Shown here one piece after another: positions 1 through 7,922 of a stretch of 64,000 nt of DNA. The stretch spans positions 60,240 to 124,239 of the forward strand of contig JBBRVW010000006.1 in NCBI GenBank assembly GCA_038246545.1, given 5' to 3'. A program made the position numbers and the translations under genes. Every line of letters begins with the position of its first letter. Position 1 is the first letter of the stretch. Below the pieces are notes generated by a model, which was not told the origin of the DNA, did not search any database, and worked only from the letters and a program-made list of their open reading frames with translations. This stretch comes from JBBRVW01 sp038246545. Its GTDB lineage: Bacteria; Actinomycetota; Actinomycetes; JACCUZ01.

Positions 1-1730
1 GTGACGTCGCCGTCGGAGGCCTCGGCGAGCGCCACGCGCACCTGCGCCTCCTGGTCGTTGGTCATGTCGCCGGTGCGGACCGAGACGTTGTCGGCACCGC
101 TCTCCTGCACCACCGCGCGCGGGAAGCCGGCGTCCGACACGACCTCGCGCGCGTCGTCCACCGACATCGGGGACGACATCGAGTACTCGACCAACCGGCC
201 GCCCGTGAACTCGACACCCAGGTCGAGGCCGCGCCAGGCGATGCCGGACACGGCGAGGACGAGGACGACGGCCGACCCGGCCAGCCAACGGCGACCGTGC
301 CGCATCAGGTCCGGGTCGCGCTCCGCCAGCCAGGTGCGCACCCGGCCGGGCAGCGCGATGCCGGTGATCTCCGGCCGCCGTGCGACGCCCTTCCGGCGCA
401 CCGCCCAGTCGGCCAGCACCCGGGTGATGACCAGCGCCGACAGCATCGAGGCGAGCACGCCGATCGCGAGCGTGACGCCGAAACCCCGGACCGGCCCGGA
501 CGCCAGGAAGAACAGCAGACCGGCGGCGAGCAGCGTCGTGACGTTGGAGTCGATGATCGCGCTCCAGGCCCTGGTGAACCCGGCCGTGACCGCGGGCCGC
601 AGCCCCATGGTCGGTTGGGCGGCGTACTCCTCCCGGGCCCGTTCGAAGACGAGCACGTTCGCGTCGATCGCCATGCCGATCGCGAGCACGAAGCCGGCCA
701 GGCCGGGCAGCGTCAGCGTCGCACCGAGTGCCACCAGGGCGCCGTAGGCGATGACCGCGTAGCAGGCGAGGGCCACCATGGCGAGGCCACCGAGCAGCCG
801 GTACATGATCACGATGAACAACGCCGTCAGGGCGACGCCGATGGCTGCGGCCTTGGCGCTGGCGTCGATCGCGGCAGCACCCAGCGTCGGGCCGACCGTG
901 CGCTGCTCGATCACCTCGACCGGTACCGGCAGGGCGCCGCCGCGGATCAGGGCGGCGAGGTCCTTCGCCTCGTCCGGCGTGAACGAGCCGGTGATCTGCG
1001 TCGAGCCCCCGGTGATGCCGACGTCGCAGGCCACCGAGGGGTCGACCTGCGGCGAGGAGATGACCTGCTCGTCGAGGACGATCGCGACGCGGCGGGTGGG
1101 GTCACCCGGCGGGGCGCAGGCGGCGGCACCTGTCAGGTCCTGCCACGCCGATCCGCCGGACCCGCGGAAGTCGAGGGACACGAACCAGCCGCCCAGCCCC
1201 TGCGGATCGATCTCCGCAGACGCGCCCTTCACGCCCTCACCGGTCAGCGCGGCCGCGGCGATCCGGATGTCCTGCCCGCGCTCGTCGGTGACCACCCGCT
1301 CGGCCTCGCCGGGAGCGGCCGACGAGGACGGCGCCGGCGATGGAGACGTGGAGGAGTCCGACGGGGAGGGAGCCGGCACCTCGACCCCGAGCACCGGGTG
1401 GAACGTGAGCTGGGCGGTGCGGCCGATGACCTCGGCGGCCTCACGTGGGTCCTGGACACCCGGCAGCTCGACGATGATCCGGCGCTCCCCCGAGCGGGTC
1501 AGGGACGGCTCGGACACGCCGAGCGCGTCGACCCGGCGGCGGAGCACCTCCACGGCCCGGTCGGTGGACTCGGTGCCGGCCTTGACCGTGGGGCTGTCCT
1601 GGGTCTCCAGGACGATCTGGGTACCGCCCTTGAGGTCGAGGCCGAGGCGGGCGGGTGTGGTGACGGAGACCCAGACGGCCCCGGCAACGATGCCGAGGGC
1701 GAGCAGGGCGCGGACGACTGGTGCGGACAA
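1..1730 (-). CDS. secDF: Fused protein translocase subunit SecDF, C-terminus cut by window edge
   Basis: Accessory membrane motor that uses the proton gradient to help SecYEG pull preproteins out. Reading from 1730 to the window edge gives about 576 codons. A first membrane helix is followed by LDLKGGTQ (about residues 31-38, SecD D1 motif), a P1 domain with a Ser/Pro-rich insert, SecD helices carrying GMAIDANVLVFERAREE (D4 motif), a linker, a SecF first helix and GVEFTGGRL, and the start of the SecF periplasmic loop. The start is a TTG preceded by GGAGG six bases upstream. SecD and SecF are fused and no yajC or secD neighbour is seen, so this may be a second, stand-alone SecDF as in some actinobacteria (inference). 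The SecF end lies outside the window. Confidence 0.93.
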   Translation of the reverse strand, partial: MSAPVVRALLALGIVAGAVWVSVTTPARLGLDLKGGTQIVLETQDSPTVKAGTESTDRAVEVLRRRVDALGVSEPSLTRSGERRIIVELPGVQDPREAAEVIGRTAQLTFHPVLGVEVPAPSPSDSSTSPSPAPSSSAAPGEAERVVTDERGQDIRIAAAALTGEGVKGASAEIDPQGLGGWFVSLDFRGSGGSAWQDLTGAAACAPPGDPTRRVAIVLDEQVISSPQVDPSVACDVGITGGSTQITGSFTPDEAKDLAALIRGGALPVPVEVIEQRTVGPTLGAAAIDASAKAAAIGVALTALFIVIMYRLLGGLAMVALACYAVIAYGALVALGATLTLPGLAGFVLAIGMAIDANVLVFERAREEYAAQPTMGLRPAVTAGFTRAWSAIIDSNVTTLLAAGLLFFLASGPVRGFGVTLAIGVLASMLSALVITRVLADWAVRRKGVARRPEITGIALPGRVRTWLAERDPDLMRHGRRWLAGSAVVLVLAVSGIAWRGLDLGVEFTGGRLVEYSMSSPMSVDDAREVVSDAGFPRAVVQESGADNVSVRTGDMTNDQEAQVRVALAEASDGDV

Positions 1731-1867
1731 GGAGTGCCTCCGGGCACCGGGCACGGCGTGCGCGGTCGGCACGGCACGTGCGGGCGGAACGGGTACGGCG
1801 CGGCGGCCGACGCGAGTGAGCCGGTCGGCGGGCTGTGATGGTGTGCGGCGCTGCGGCTGCTGCGGGG

Positions 1868-2329
1868 TCAGCCGAGCGCGGGCGCCGGGGGTGCCCGGTC
1901 GCGGCGTGCTGCCGGCGGGCGCCGACGTCGTGGCGCGGCGTGGCCGGCTCGCGCCAAGCCCACGGCGACGAGAGCACCGAGCAGCACGGCCGCCGCGGTG
2001 GCCCCCGAGAGCGGCGCCGTCCCGTGCCCGAGGGCGCTGCGCAGGACGGTCCCGACGACGAACCGGCCGCTGCCCTCGGCGGCGGACTGGTCCCGCTGTC
2101 CTCGGCGCGACGGTGGCCGGGCGCCCGCGCGGGCGCCCTGGTGCTCGCGGGTCCCGAGGCCGGACGCAGCCGCGGCCCGGGCCACCGGTGAGCCGGCCAC
2201 CGACCCGAGGCGGCTGGCCTGCGCGGTGACGGAGGGGCCGGCGAGCAGGGACCCGAGGACCGCCACGGCGGCGAGCAGCGCCGCAGCGGCACTGCGGGCT
2301 CGCCCGTCGAGGCGGGTCCTGAGAGTCAC
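1868..2329 (-). CDS. Hypothetical secreted or membrane-anchored small protein
   Basis: Unrecognised protein of 153 residues, upstream of and co-directional with secDF. It has a basic N-terminus, a hydrophobic signal-like segment (about residues 13-33, ALLAAVAVLGSLLAG), a polar middle, a second hydrophobic stretch near residues 110-125 (TAAAVLLGALVAVGLA) and a basic Pro/Arg-rich tail. The GTG start at 2329 sits just before the signal-like segment; a longer open frame upstream has a composition unlike coding sequence. The ribosome binding site is weak. The topology (signal, C-terminal anchor, basic cytoplasmic tail) resembles cell-surface proteins, but no family could be named. Confidence 0.5.
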   Translation of the reverse strand: MTLRTRLDGRARSAAAALLAAVAVLGSLLAGPSVTAQASRLGSVAGSPVARAAAASGLGTREHQGARAGARPPSRRGQRDQSAAEGSGRFVVGTVLRSALGHGTAPLSGATAAAVLLGALVAVGLARAGHAAPRRRRPPAARRDRAPPAPALG

Positions 2330-2380
2330 GAGAGTCTTTCGCGAGACGGCGGAGGGAGTGGTCAGCCTACCGGTGAGTGA

Positions 2381-2620
2381 CGTGGACGACGGCCGGCCAG
2401 TGGCGGCGCCAGCGCAGGCCTGGTCGTCGACGACCCGACCGTCTCGCGCTGGCACCCCCGCCTCGAGCGCGACACCGCCAGCGGGAGCTGGCTGCTCACC
2501 GACCTGGGCTCGACCAACGGCACTCTCGTCAACGGCTGGCGGGTCGGTGCCCCGCAGTGGGTGCGCCCCGGCGACCGGCCGAGCCTCGGTCTGGTCACCG
2601 TCGTCCTGTCCCGCGGGTGA
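2381..2620 (+). pseudogene. FHA-domain gene remnant lacking its start
   Basis: The translated frame carries the C-terminal half of a forkhead-associated phosphothreonine-binding domain: VSRWHPRLE, LTDLGSTNGTLVNG and a GDRPSLG-like end, followed by a stop. The frame is closed upstream by TGA at 2378 and offers no usable start before the domain, and the N-terminal GR strand of the fold is missing. I read it as a 5'-truncated or frameshifted leftover. It could be a sequencing-error frameshift of a real FHA protein, but the upstream frames show no FHA N-terminal half. Confidence 0.6.
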
Positions 2621-2696
2621 CTGCCGGCCGGGTCGTGCCCACCGAGCCCGCGGTCCACCTGGGCTACGGCCCGAGCCCGAGCGGTCCTCCCGGGCG

Positions 2697-2966
2697 TCAC
2701 CAGGCCCGCGGGTCCGGACGGACACCTGGTCGCCCGACGGGTGCCTCCGCTGCGGCCGGCCGCACCGACGGATCGTCCAGGCGCCGGCAGTCGGCGGCGG
2801 GCCTGGCCCGGACGTACGTCAGCCCGGCGCCGGTCGAGTAGCACACCACGACCCGCCAGCTCCCGTCGCGCCGGGAGCGGTACTGGTCGAGCAGGGTGGC
2901 CTCGCGGAACTGACCGTCGTCGTGCGGGGCGAGGACGTGGGTGACCGTGGCACGGCCGGGACGCAT
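2697..2966 (-). CDS. Small hypothetical protein
   Basis: Unrecognised protein of 89 residues. Its N-terminal two thirds (THVLAPHDDGQFREATLLDQ, then a WRVVVCYSTGAGLTYVRA segment) has alternating hydrophobic and charged residues like a small beta-rich cytoplasmic protein, whereas the last 30 residues are low-complexity Pro/Arg/Ala. No signal peptide or membrane segment. It stands alone between an FHA remnant and the RTX gene, downstream of a strong terminator hairpin on its own strand. Confidence 0.42.
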   Translation of the reverse strand: MRPGRATVTHVLAPHDDGQFREATLLDQYRSRRDGSWRVVVCYSTGAGLTYVRARPAADCRRLDDPSVRPAAAEAPVGRPGVRPDPRAW

Positions 2967-3041
2967 CCCTCAGCTCCAGGCGGGTCTGCTGGTGGCTGCT
3001 CGCGCAGCGCGACGGCTCGACCCCGGACCGGACGACGGTAG

Positions 3042-3078
3042 CGGCGAGGGCCGGGTCGTGGCGACCCGGCCCTCGCCG
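3042..3078 (-). terminator. Perfect 17-bp hairpin, terminator of the RTX gene
   Basis: Arms GCGAGGGCCGGGTCG and its exact complement are separated by a three-base TGG loop, with further pairing on both sides. It lies 58 bases past the stop of the RTX gene on the minus strand. No T-tract follows, as is usual for high-GC actinobacteria. Confidence 0.75.
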
Positions 3079-3136
3079 TGTGCTGCTGCCTGCCGCGCAG
3101 GCTGAGGTGGTCGACGTCAGTCGGCCTCAGCCGGGA

Positions 3137-3739
3137 TCAGTCGTCGTGACCCGAGCCGCCGTCGTCGTCGGATCCGTCGTCGTCAGCGTTGTCGTTCTCG
3201 CCCTGGTCGTCGTCGTCCTCGTCGTCGCACTGCTGAGCGGAGGTCGCGCTCCCCTCGCAGTCGTCGTCGCCGGAGTCGCCCTCCAGCTCGTCGTCACCGG
3301 CGCCGCCGACCAGGTCGTCGTCGCCGCCGTTGCCGCTCAGCGAGTCGTCGCCGACCTCACCGAACTCGTCGTCGTCACCGGAACCGCCCGAGATGGTGTC
3401 GTCGTCCGACCCGCCGCTGAGGCTGTCCCGGCCCGCCGAGCCGAAGATCCGGTCACGGCCGCCGCCACCGAACACGGTGTCGTGCCCGGTGGACCCGCAG
3501 AGCAGGTCGGCGCCGCCGCGCAGGCGGACGACGTGGCCGCTGTCCTTGACGACGACGACGTCGCGGTGCGAGGTGCCGCGCACCGTGTGCGCCGAGCCGG
3601 AGCCCACGACCATCGTCGCGGCCTGACCGGCGCAGGTCGGCGTGGCCGCCGACACCGGCAGGGCCTGGTAGCCGAAGAAGGCGAAGGGCAGCGCGGCGGT
3701 GAGGGACAAGGCGCGGAGCTTCGTCCGGGAGATGGTCAT
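3137..3739 (-). CDS. Secreted RTX-type calcium-binding repeat protein with acidic tail
   Basis: Protein of 200 residues. Residues 1-32 form a Sec signal peptide (KLRALSLTAALPFAFFGYQA, cleavage after VSAA). Residues about 65-150 hold tandem nonapeptides of the GGxGxDxx type (GGGGRDRIFG, GSGDDDEFG), which in RTX proteins fold into a calcium-bound beta-roll outside the cell. The last 40 residues are almost pure Asp/Asn/Gly/Ser, an unusually acidic tail. Two Cys pairs (C36 with C82, and two in the tail) could form disulfides. There is no protease, lipase or adhesin domain, so it is probably a small extracellular Ca2+-binding or surface-coat protein. It is transcribed away from the sigma factor at 4001. 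Confidence 0.82.
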   Translation of the reverse strand: MTISRTKLRALSLTAALPFAFFGYQALPVSAATPTCAGQAATMVVGSGSAHTVRGTSHRDVVVVKDSGHVVRLRGGADLLCGSTGHDTVFGGGGRDRIFGSAGRDSLSGGSDDDTISGGSGDDDEFGEVGDDSLSGNGGDDDLVGGAGDDELEGDSGDDDCEGSATSAQQCDDEDDDDQGENDNADDDGSDDDGGSGHDD

Positions 3740-3915
3740 CGAGGGGTGCTCCTTGGTCCGGGCCGGGCTCGGTGCTGCCGGCTCTGGCTACTCATCGGCT
3801 CCCGTACCGGCGGGGATACGGGCGGCGACGACAAGTCGCCCGGATGGCGCACCGGCTTCTCCCGCCGAGCGCGGCGGGCGCCGGGCTTGACCGAGAATTT
3901 GCCCCCCGGGCGAAT

Positions 3916-3925
3916 TGTCATGACA
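3916..3925. promoter_or_regulatory. Palindrome TGTCATGACA between divergent RTX and sigma-factor genes
   Basis: A perfect 10-bp palindrome lies in the 261-bp divergent region, just right of an imperfect inverted repeat (AATTTGCCC/GGGCGAATT). A TTGACC hexamer lies at 3887-3892. It could be an operator for one or both genes; no known regulator site was recognised. Confidence 0.3.
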
Positions 3926-4000
3926 CCGTGCTCAGGCCCTCGGTCGTAGATGTCGATGGTGACGTTGGTCCCGGGGCGGCAGCGAACAGTCGGAGGACGG

Positions 4001-4597
4001 GTGGACGAGCTCGACCTGCTCGTCGACGCTGCCCGCACGGGCGGCGGGTGGGCCTTCGGCCGGCTCTGGGAGCTGCTGGCCCCGGCGGTCGCCGCCTACC
4101 TGCGCGGCCGCGGGGTGCGCGACGCCGACGACGTCACCTCGGAGGTGTTCCTCGCCGCCTTCCGGCGCCTCGACAGCTTCGACGGGGACGGCGACCACTT
4201 CCGGGCCTGGCTGTTCACCATCGCCCACCACAAGGGCGTGGACGCGATGCGCCGCCGGCAGTCCCGTGAGCGCCTCGTCGACCCGATGGACGGCACAGCG
4301 GCCGACGAGCTGGCAGGAGGCCGGGTGGCCCGCAGCGCCGAGGACGAGGCGCTGGACCGCCTCGGCGGTTCGGACGCTCGGCGCCTGCTGGACGACTTCA
4401 CCGAGGACCAACGGGCCGTGCTGCTGTTCCGGGTGGTCGCCGACCTGTCGCTCGCCGAGACCGCGATGGTGCTGGACAAGCCCGTCGGAGCCGTCAAGGC
4501 GCTACAGCACCGGGCGCTGGCCCGGCTGCGCCGTGCGATGAGCGACGAGGAAGCCGTATCCCCGGACGCCCGCGGAACGTTGGGGAGGGTGACATGA
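4001..4597 (+). CDS. ECF-type RNA polymerase sigma factor
   Basis: Alternative sigma factor of about 198 residues. Region 2 is visible as DVTSEVFLAAFRRL with FRAWLFTIAHHKGVDAMRRR (core binding and -10 recognition). Region 4 is an HTH ending the protein (DLSLAETAMVLDKPVGAVKALQHRAL). I chose the GTG at 4001 because GGAGG lies four bases upstream; ATG codons at 3950 and 3956 in the same frame lack a ribosome binding site. Its stop overlaps the next start (ATGA), so the membrane protein downstream is probably its partner or anti-sigma factor, and the pair is probably autoregulated (inference). Confidence 0.88.
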   Translation: MDELDLLVDAARTGGGWAFGRLWELLAPAVAAYLRGRGVRDADDVTSEVFLAAFRRLDSFDGDGDHFRAWLFTIAHHKGVDAMRRRQSRERLVDPMDGTAADELAGGRVARSAEDEALDRLGGSDARRLLDDFTEDQRAVLLFRVVADLSLAETAMVLDKPVGAVKALQHRALARLRRAMSDEEAVSPDARGTLGRVT

Positions 4598-5415
4598 GCG
4601 ACCTCCTCGCCGATCTGCGCCGGTCGCCGGACGCCGGTGACGCCCGGGTGGCCGACCTGCTGTCCGCGCTGCGCCCCGACGCACTCCCCCGGCCCCGTGC
4701 CAACGAGGCGCTCGCGACGTTCCTGGCGGCCCGTGCGACCGGGACTGCGCCAGCAGCCCTGCCGACGGCGTCGGCGGCCGAGCCCGAGCTGGTCGTGGTC
4801 CTCGGCCGCCCGCCGGCCGGTCCGCCGCAGCGCCGACGTGCGGCGGTCCTGCGTGGCCTGGTCCCCGGCAGCCTCGGCGCGAAGCTCGCGCTCACCGCGG
4901 CGGCCGCTGTCGCAGCCGTCGCCGTCGTCGTCGCCGGCGCCGGCGGACAGCCGCCGGACGTCGTGGTCACGCCCTCGGACCTGCCGGGCACGCCCTCCGG
5001 GTCGGTGCCGCGTCCCGACGACGCGGAGCCCACCCCCCGTGCGATGCCCAAGCCGTCGCCCGCCGACGCGGGTCCGGGGCGCACCCACCGGTCGGCCGGT
5101 ACGGCATCGTCCGGCGGATCGGTGGCCCCGCCGGCCACCCGTGGCGGCCAGCCGACCGGTGGCACCGGTGCGGCCGACCGCAGCGAGGGCGAGGACCCCG
5201 GCCACGGCGACGACCGCCCGGAAAGAACCGGCAGCACCCCTTCGCCGACCGCCACGTCCGGGGACGACGGCGAGAACGACGACGGCGCCTCGGACGACAC
5301 GAGCGGCGACACGAGCGGCGACACGAGCGGCGACGGGGCGGACGGGTCCGGCGCCGAGGGCGGCCGGTCGGACGACGGGACCGTCGACGGGGCCAGCACG
5401 AGGGGCAGGGACTGA
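4594..5415 (+). CDS. Putative anti-sigma-like single-pass membrane protein
   Basis: Protein of 273 residues translationally coupled to the sigma gene by a 4-bp overlap. The cytoplasmic N-terminus (1-90) is helical (DLLADLRRSPDAGDARVADLL), one membrane helix lies at about 96-116, and the extracellular part is a disordered Pro/Ser/Asp/Gly-rich region ending in DTSG repeats. This layout fits a membrane anti-sigma factor, but the HxxxCxxC zinc motif of the ZAS class is absent. The assignment rests on position and topology, not on a recognised domain. Confidence 0.65.
   Translation: MSDLLADLRRSPDAGDARVADLLSALRPDALPRPRANEALATFLAARATGTAPAALPTASAAEPELVVVLGRPPAGPPQRRRAAVLRGLVPGSLGAKLALTAAAAVAAVAVVVAGAGGQPPDVVVTPSDLPGTPSGSVPRPDDAEPTPRAMPKPSPADAGPGRTHRSAGTASSGGSVAPPATRGGQPTGGTGAADRSEGEDPGHGDDRPERTGSTPSPTATSGDDGENDDGASDDTSGDTSGDTSGDGADGSGAEGGRSDDGTVDGASTRGRD
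5296..5331 (+). repeat. Three tandem 12-bp repeats (GACACGAGCGGC) inside the anti-sigma-like gene
   Basis: Three perfect head-to-tail copies encode DTSG-DTSG-DTSG in the disordered extracellular tail. Copy-number change would stay in frame. Confidence 0.85.
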
Positions 5416-5495
5416 TGACGGCACGATGTCCGCTTCGTCATGCTCTCACCCGTTCGGCGGTCAAGCGCAGGTCAAGGAAAGCCGATCTACTCGTC

Positions 5496-5648
5496 ATGAA
5501 CGTGCGCCTCGCCCCCCACCAGGCCGGTCCTCCCACGGACGGTGCCGTCGTCACGCACCCGGACCACCCCGGTGCGTGTCTGGTCCCCCTCGGCGACGTC
5601 GAGGCGTGGCTGCGCCGGCGCGAGCTGACGCCGGCGGTGCGCGCATGA
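5496..5648 (+). CDS. Small hypothetical protein
   Basis: A 50-residue frame starting at ATG 5496 (MNVRLAPHQAGPP) that overlaps the next start by four bases (ATGA at 5645), suggesting coupled translation. The frame extends upstream to 5415, where ATG abuts the previous stop, but that extension is strongly basic and atypical. The sequence (VTHPDHPGACLVPLGDVEAWLRRRELTP) ends in an amphipathic helix like the tail of small HTH proteins. No function assigned. Confidence 0.45.
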   Translation: MNVRLAPHQAGPPTDGAVVTHPDHPGACLVPLGDVEAWLRRRELTPAVRA

Positions 5649-5845
5649 GCGAGGCAGTCCGCCTGGCCGAGCGCCCGCTGCTGTCGGTGGCCGAGGCAGC
5701 GTCGTACGCGAGCGTCAGCCTCGGGGCGCTGTCCGTCCTGCCGACCGTGGTCCACGATCCCTGGTCGTCGGGCGGCTCGCTGGTCGAGCGCCGTGCGGTC
5801 GACGCCTGGTGGCGCGAGCAGGTGCTCGCCCGCCCGCTCGGCTGA
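5645..5845 (+). CDS. Small HTH/excisionase-like DNA-binding protein
   Basis: Protein of 66 residues. LLSVAEAASYASVSLGAL (about residues 12-29) resembles the first helices of the MerR/excisionase-type winged helix (HTH_17), and the C-terminal RRAVDAWWREQ is the usual end of such domains. It overlaps the preceding small gene by four bases. No integrase or attachment site is near, so it is more likely a small regulator than a phage excisionase; the middle of the domain is divergent. Confidence 0.5.
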   Translation: MSEAVRLAERPLLSVAEAASYASVSLGALSVLPTVVHDPWSSGGSLVERRAVDAWWREQVLARPLG

Positions 5846-5908
5846 CCTCGCGCGCCCTCGACCGGGGCGCACGTCGGGCGTCGTACCGCTTCGGGCGATG
5901 ATGTCCGC

Positions 5909-6574
5909 GTGAGCGGACGGGTTCTCGTCGTCGAGGACGACCACGGGCTGCGTGACGTCGTGGCCCGCGCCCTGCGCGAGGCCGGCTTCGAGGTGACCAC
6001 GGCGGCCGACGGGTCCGGCGCGCTGCGCACGGCGAAGGCAGCTCGTTTCGACGTCGTCGTCCTCGACATCGGCCTGCCGGACGCCGACGGCCGCGACGTC
6101 TGCCAGGCGATGCGCGCGGGCGGCACCACCGCACCGGTCGTGTTCCTCACCGCGAAGGACGGCGTGACCGACCGTCTGTCGGGGTTCGCGGCGGGCGGCG
6201 ACGACTACCTCGCCAAGCCCTTCCACCTGGCCGAGCTGGTGGCCCGGCTGCAGGTGGCAGTGCGCCGGTCCGGCGAGCCCACGGGCACCACGACGGGTGA
6301 CGTGCACCTGGACCCGAGCGGCCACGACCTCACCGGTCCAGGCGGCCGGGTGCCGCTGTCACCGACCGAGTTCCGGCTGCTCGCGCGGCTGATGGTCGAG
6401 CCTCGCGGCGTGGTCCGGCGCAACGAGCTGGTGGCGGCCGCCTGGGCGCACGGCTCCATCGTCGCCGACAACACCCTGGACCAGTACGTCGCCAAGATCC
6501 GGCGCAAGCTGGTCGAGGCCGGCACCTCCCAGACCGTGGTCACGGTGCGCGGTGTCGGGTACCGCGTGTCGTGA
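5909..6574 (+). CDS. OmpR/PhoB-family response regulator
   Basis: Cytoplasmic two-component regulator of 221 residues. The receiver domain (1-115) shows acidic residues E9-D11, phosphoacceptor D53 in VVVLDIGLP, the conserved Thr in VFLTAKDG and Lys in YLAKPFH. The C-terminal winged helix (about 125-221) has LSPTEFRLLARLM and the recognition region VADNTLDQYVAKIRRKL, ending VVTVRGVGYRV. The start is GTG at 5909. Its stop overlaps the kinase start by four bases, so the two are one operon. The target genes are unknown; the COG4705 membrane gene convergent with the kinase is a candidate. Confidence 0.95.
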   Translation: MSGRVLVVEDDHGLRDVVARALREAGFEVTTAADGSGALRTAKAARFDVVVLDIGLPDADGRDVCQAMRAGGTTAPVVFLTAKDGVTDRLSGFAAGGDDYLAKPFHLAELVARLQVAVRRSGEPTGTTTGDVHLDPSGHDLTGPGGRVPLSPTEFRLLARLMVEPRGVVRRNELVAAAWAHGSIVADNTLDQYVAKIRRKLVEAGTSQTVVTVRGVGYRVS

Positions 6575-7899
6575 CGCAGCCCCGCACGCTGCGCAACCGG
6601 CTCGCACTGGTCGCCCTCGTCAGCACCGGTGCGTGGGTCCTCGTGCTGACGGCGCTGTTCAACGTGCTCCTGGGCGTGCAGCTGGGACGGCAGGCCGACG
6701 GCGTCCTGCGCGCCCGCGCCGCCGCGGTCGCGGTCACCGTCCACGTCGACGACTCTGGTGCCGTCACCGTGCGCGAGCCGGCCAACGACGAGGCGCTGGA
6801 CGCCGGGGTCTGGGTGTTCGACGGCGGCACGGCCGTCGAGCGACCACGCGCATCCACCGCGGCGACGGCGCTGGCCCGCGAGATGGCCACGGCCGGAGGC
6901 CCGAGGTTCCGCGAGGTCGGCAGCGGACCGGCGGTGCGGCTCTACGTCCGTGCGGTCCGGCAGACCGGCGAGCAGGTCGGGGCCATCGTCGTCGAGACCA
7001 GCCTCGCGCCGTACCGGCGTACCTCGAGGGTCGCCCTGGTCGGCTCGGTTCTGCTCGCTCTGTTCGTGCTAGCGGGCGCCTTCGCCGCGACGCGTCAGGT
7101 GGTGCGGCGCGCCCTCGTGCCGGTCTCCGAGATGGCGGAGCAGGCAGCCTTGTGGAGCGCGCACGACGTGGGCCAGCGCTTCGGCGACGCACCGCGCCCG
7201 GAGGAGCTGCGCGACCTCGCCGGGAGCCTCGACGTCGTCCTCGACCGGATCGGAGCGGTGCTGCGCCACGAGCAACAGCTCGCCGCGGAGATCTCGCACG
7301 AGCTCCGCACGCCGCTCGCCGTCATCGCTACGGAGGCCGAGCTGCTGCTCACCTCACCGCGCGACGAGGTCGAGCGGAGACGCGGCCACGAGGCGATCGC
7401 CGCGACCGCCACCCGGATGGCGTCGCTGCTCGACGACCTGCTGGCCCAGGCCGCGCAGGTCGTGACCGAGGCACCGGGCAGGTGCGCCGTGCGACCGGTC
7501 GCCGACGAGGTCCTCGCGGCGCTCGAGGCGCCCGGGCTCGTACGTGTCGTCGACGTGCCGGCGGCGCTGGAGGCGGGGGTCACCACCGACGTCCTGGCGC
7601 GCATCCTCACCGCGTTGGTGGGCAACGCCTCGCGCTACGCGCGGACCAGGATCACGGTGGCCGGCACGCGGGCCGGAGCTGGGGTGCAGGTGCGCGTCTC
7701 GGACGACGGCCCCGGCGTTCCGGCCGACTTCCGACCGGACGTCTTCGAGCCGGGACGGCGGGCCGACCCCGACGACGGGCATGCCGGCGCCGGGCTGGGG
7801 CTGGCCCTGGCCCGGCGGCTGGCCCGTGCCGCCGGCGGGGACATCACCCTCGACGGCGGCACGGGGTCAGAGTTCGTCGTCGTCCTGCCGCCGGCCTGA
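6571..7899 (+). CDS. Two-component sensor histidine kinase
   Basis: Partner of the upstream regulator. The 442 residues comprise a membrane helix at about 13-35, an extracellular sensor loop of about 110 residues, a second helix at about 150-170, a HAMP-like linker, a dimerization/phosphoacceptor domain with EISHELRTPLA (H243) and a C-terminal ATPase domain with N-box ALVGNASRYA, DDGPGVP and GAGLGLALARRLA. The sensor loop matches no known family, so the signal is unknown. The stop codon forms the loop of a strong terminator hairpin. Confidence 0.95.
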   Translation: MTQPRTLRNRLALVALVSTGAWVLVLTALFNVLLGVQLGRQADGVLRARAAAVAVTVHVDDSGAVTVREPANDEALDAGVWVFDGGTAVERPRASTAATALAREMATAGGPRFREVGSGPAVRLYVRAVRQTGEQVGAIVVETSLAPYRRTSRVALVGSVLLALFVLAGAFAATRQVVRRALVPVSEMAEQAALWSAHDVGQRFGDAPRPEELRDLAGSLDVVLDRIGAVLRHEQQLAAEISHELRTPLAVIATEAELLLTSPRDEVERRRGHEAIAATATRMASLLDDLLAQAAQVVTEAPGRCAVRPVADEVLAALEAPGLVRVVDVPAALEAGVTTDVLARILTALVGNASRYARTRITVAGTRAGAGVQVRVSDDGPGVPADFRPDVFEPGRRADPDDGHAGAGLGLALARRLARAAGGDITLDGGTGSEFVVVLPPA

Positions 7900-7914
7900 G
7901 GCCGGTGGCAGGAC
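7882..7914. terminator. Bidirectional terminator whose loop is the kinase stop codon
   Basis: A 15-bp inverted repeat (GTCCTGCCGCCGGCC and its complement with one G-T wobble) encloses exactly the TGA stop of the kinase. It sits between convergent genes ending at 7899 and 7923, so it can terminate both. Confidence 0.7.
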
Positions 7915-7922
7915 CACCGACG

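Noticed and set aside
3080..3949. Val-rich plus-strand frame opposite the RTX gene
   Set aside because: The GTCGTC runs are the complement of Asp codons in the RTX repeats; the minus-strand protein has signal peptide and repeat motifs.
5645..5845. Phage excisionase
   Set aside because: Despite its HTH resemblance there is no integrase, attachment repeat or other phage gene nearby.
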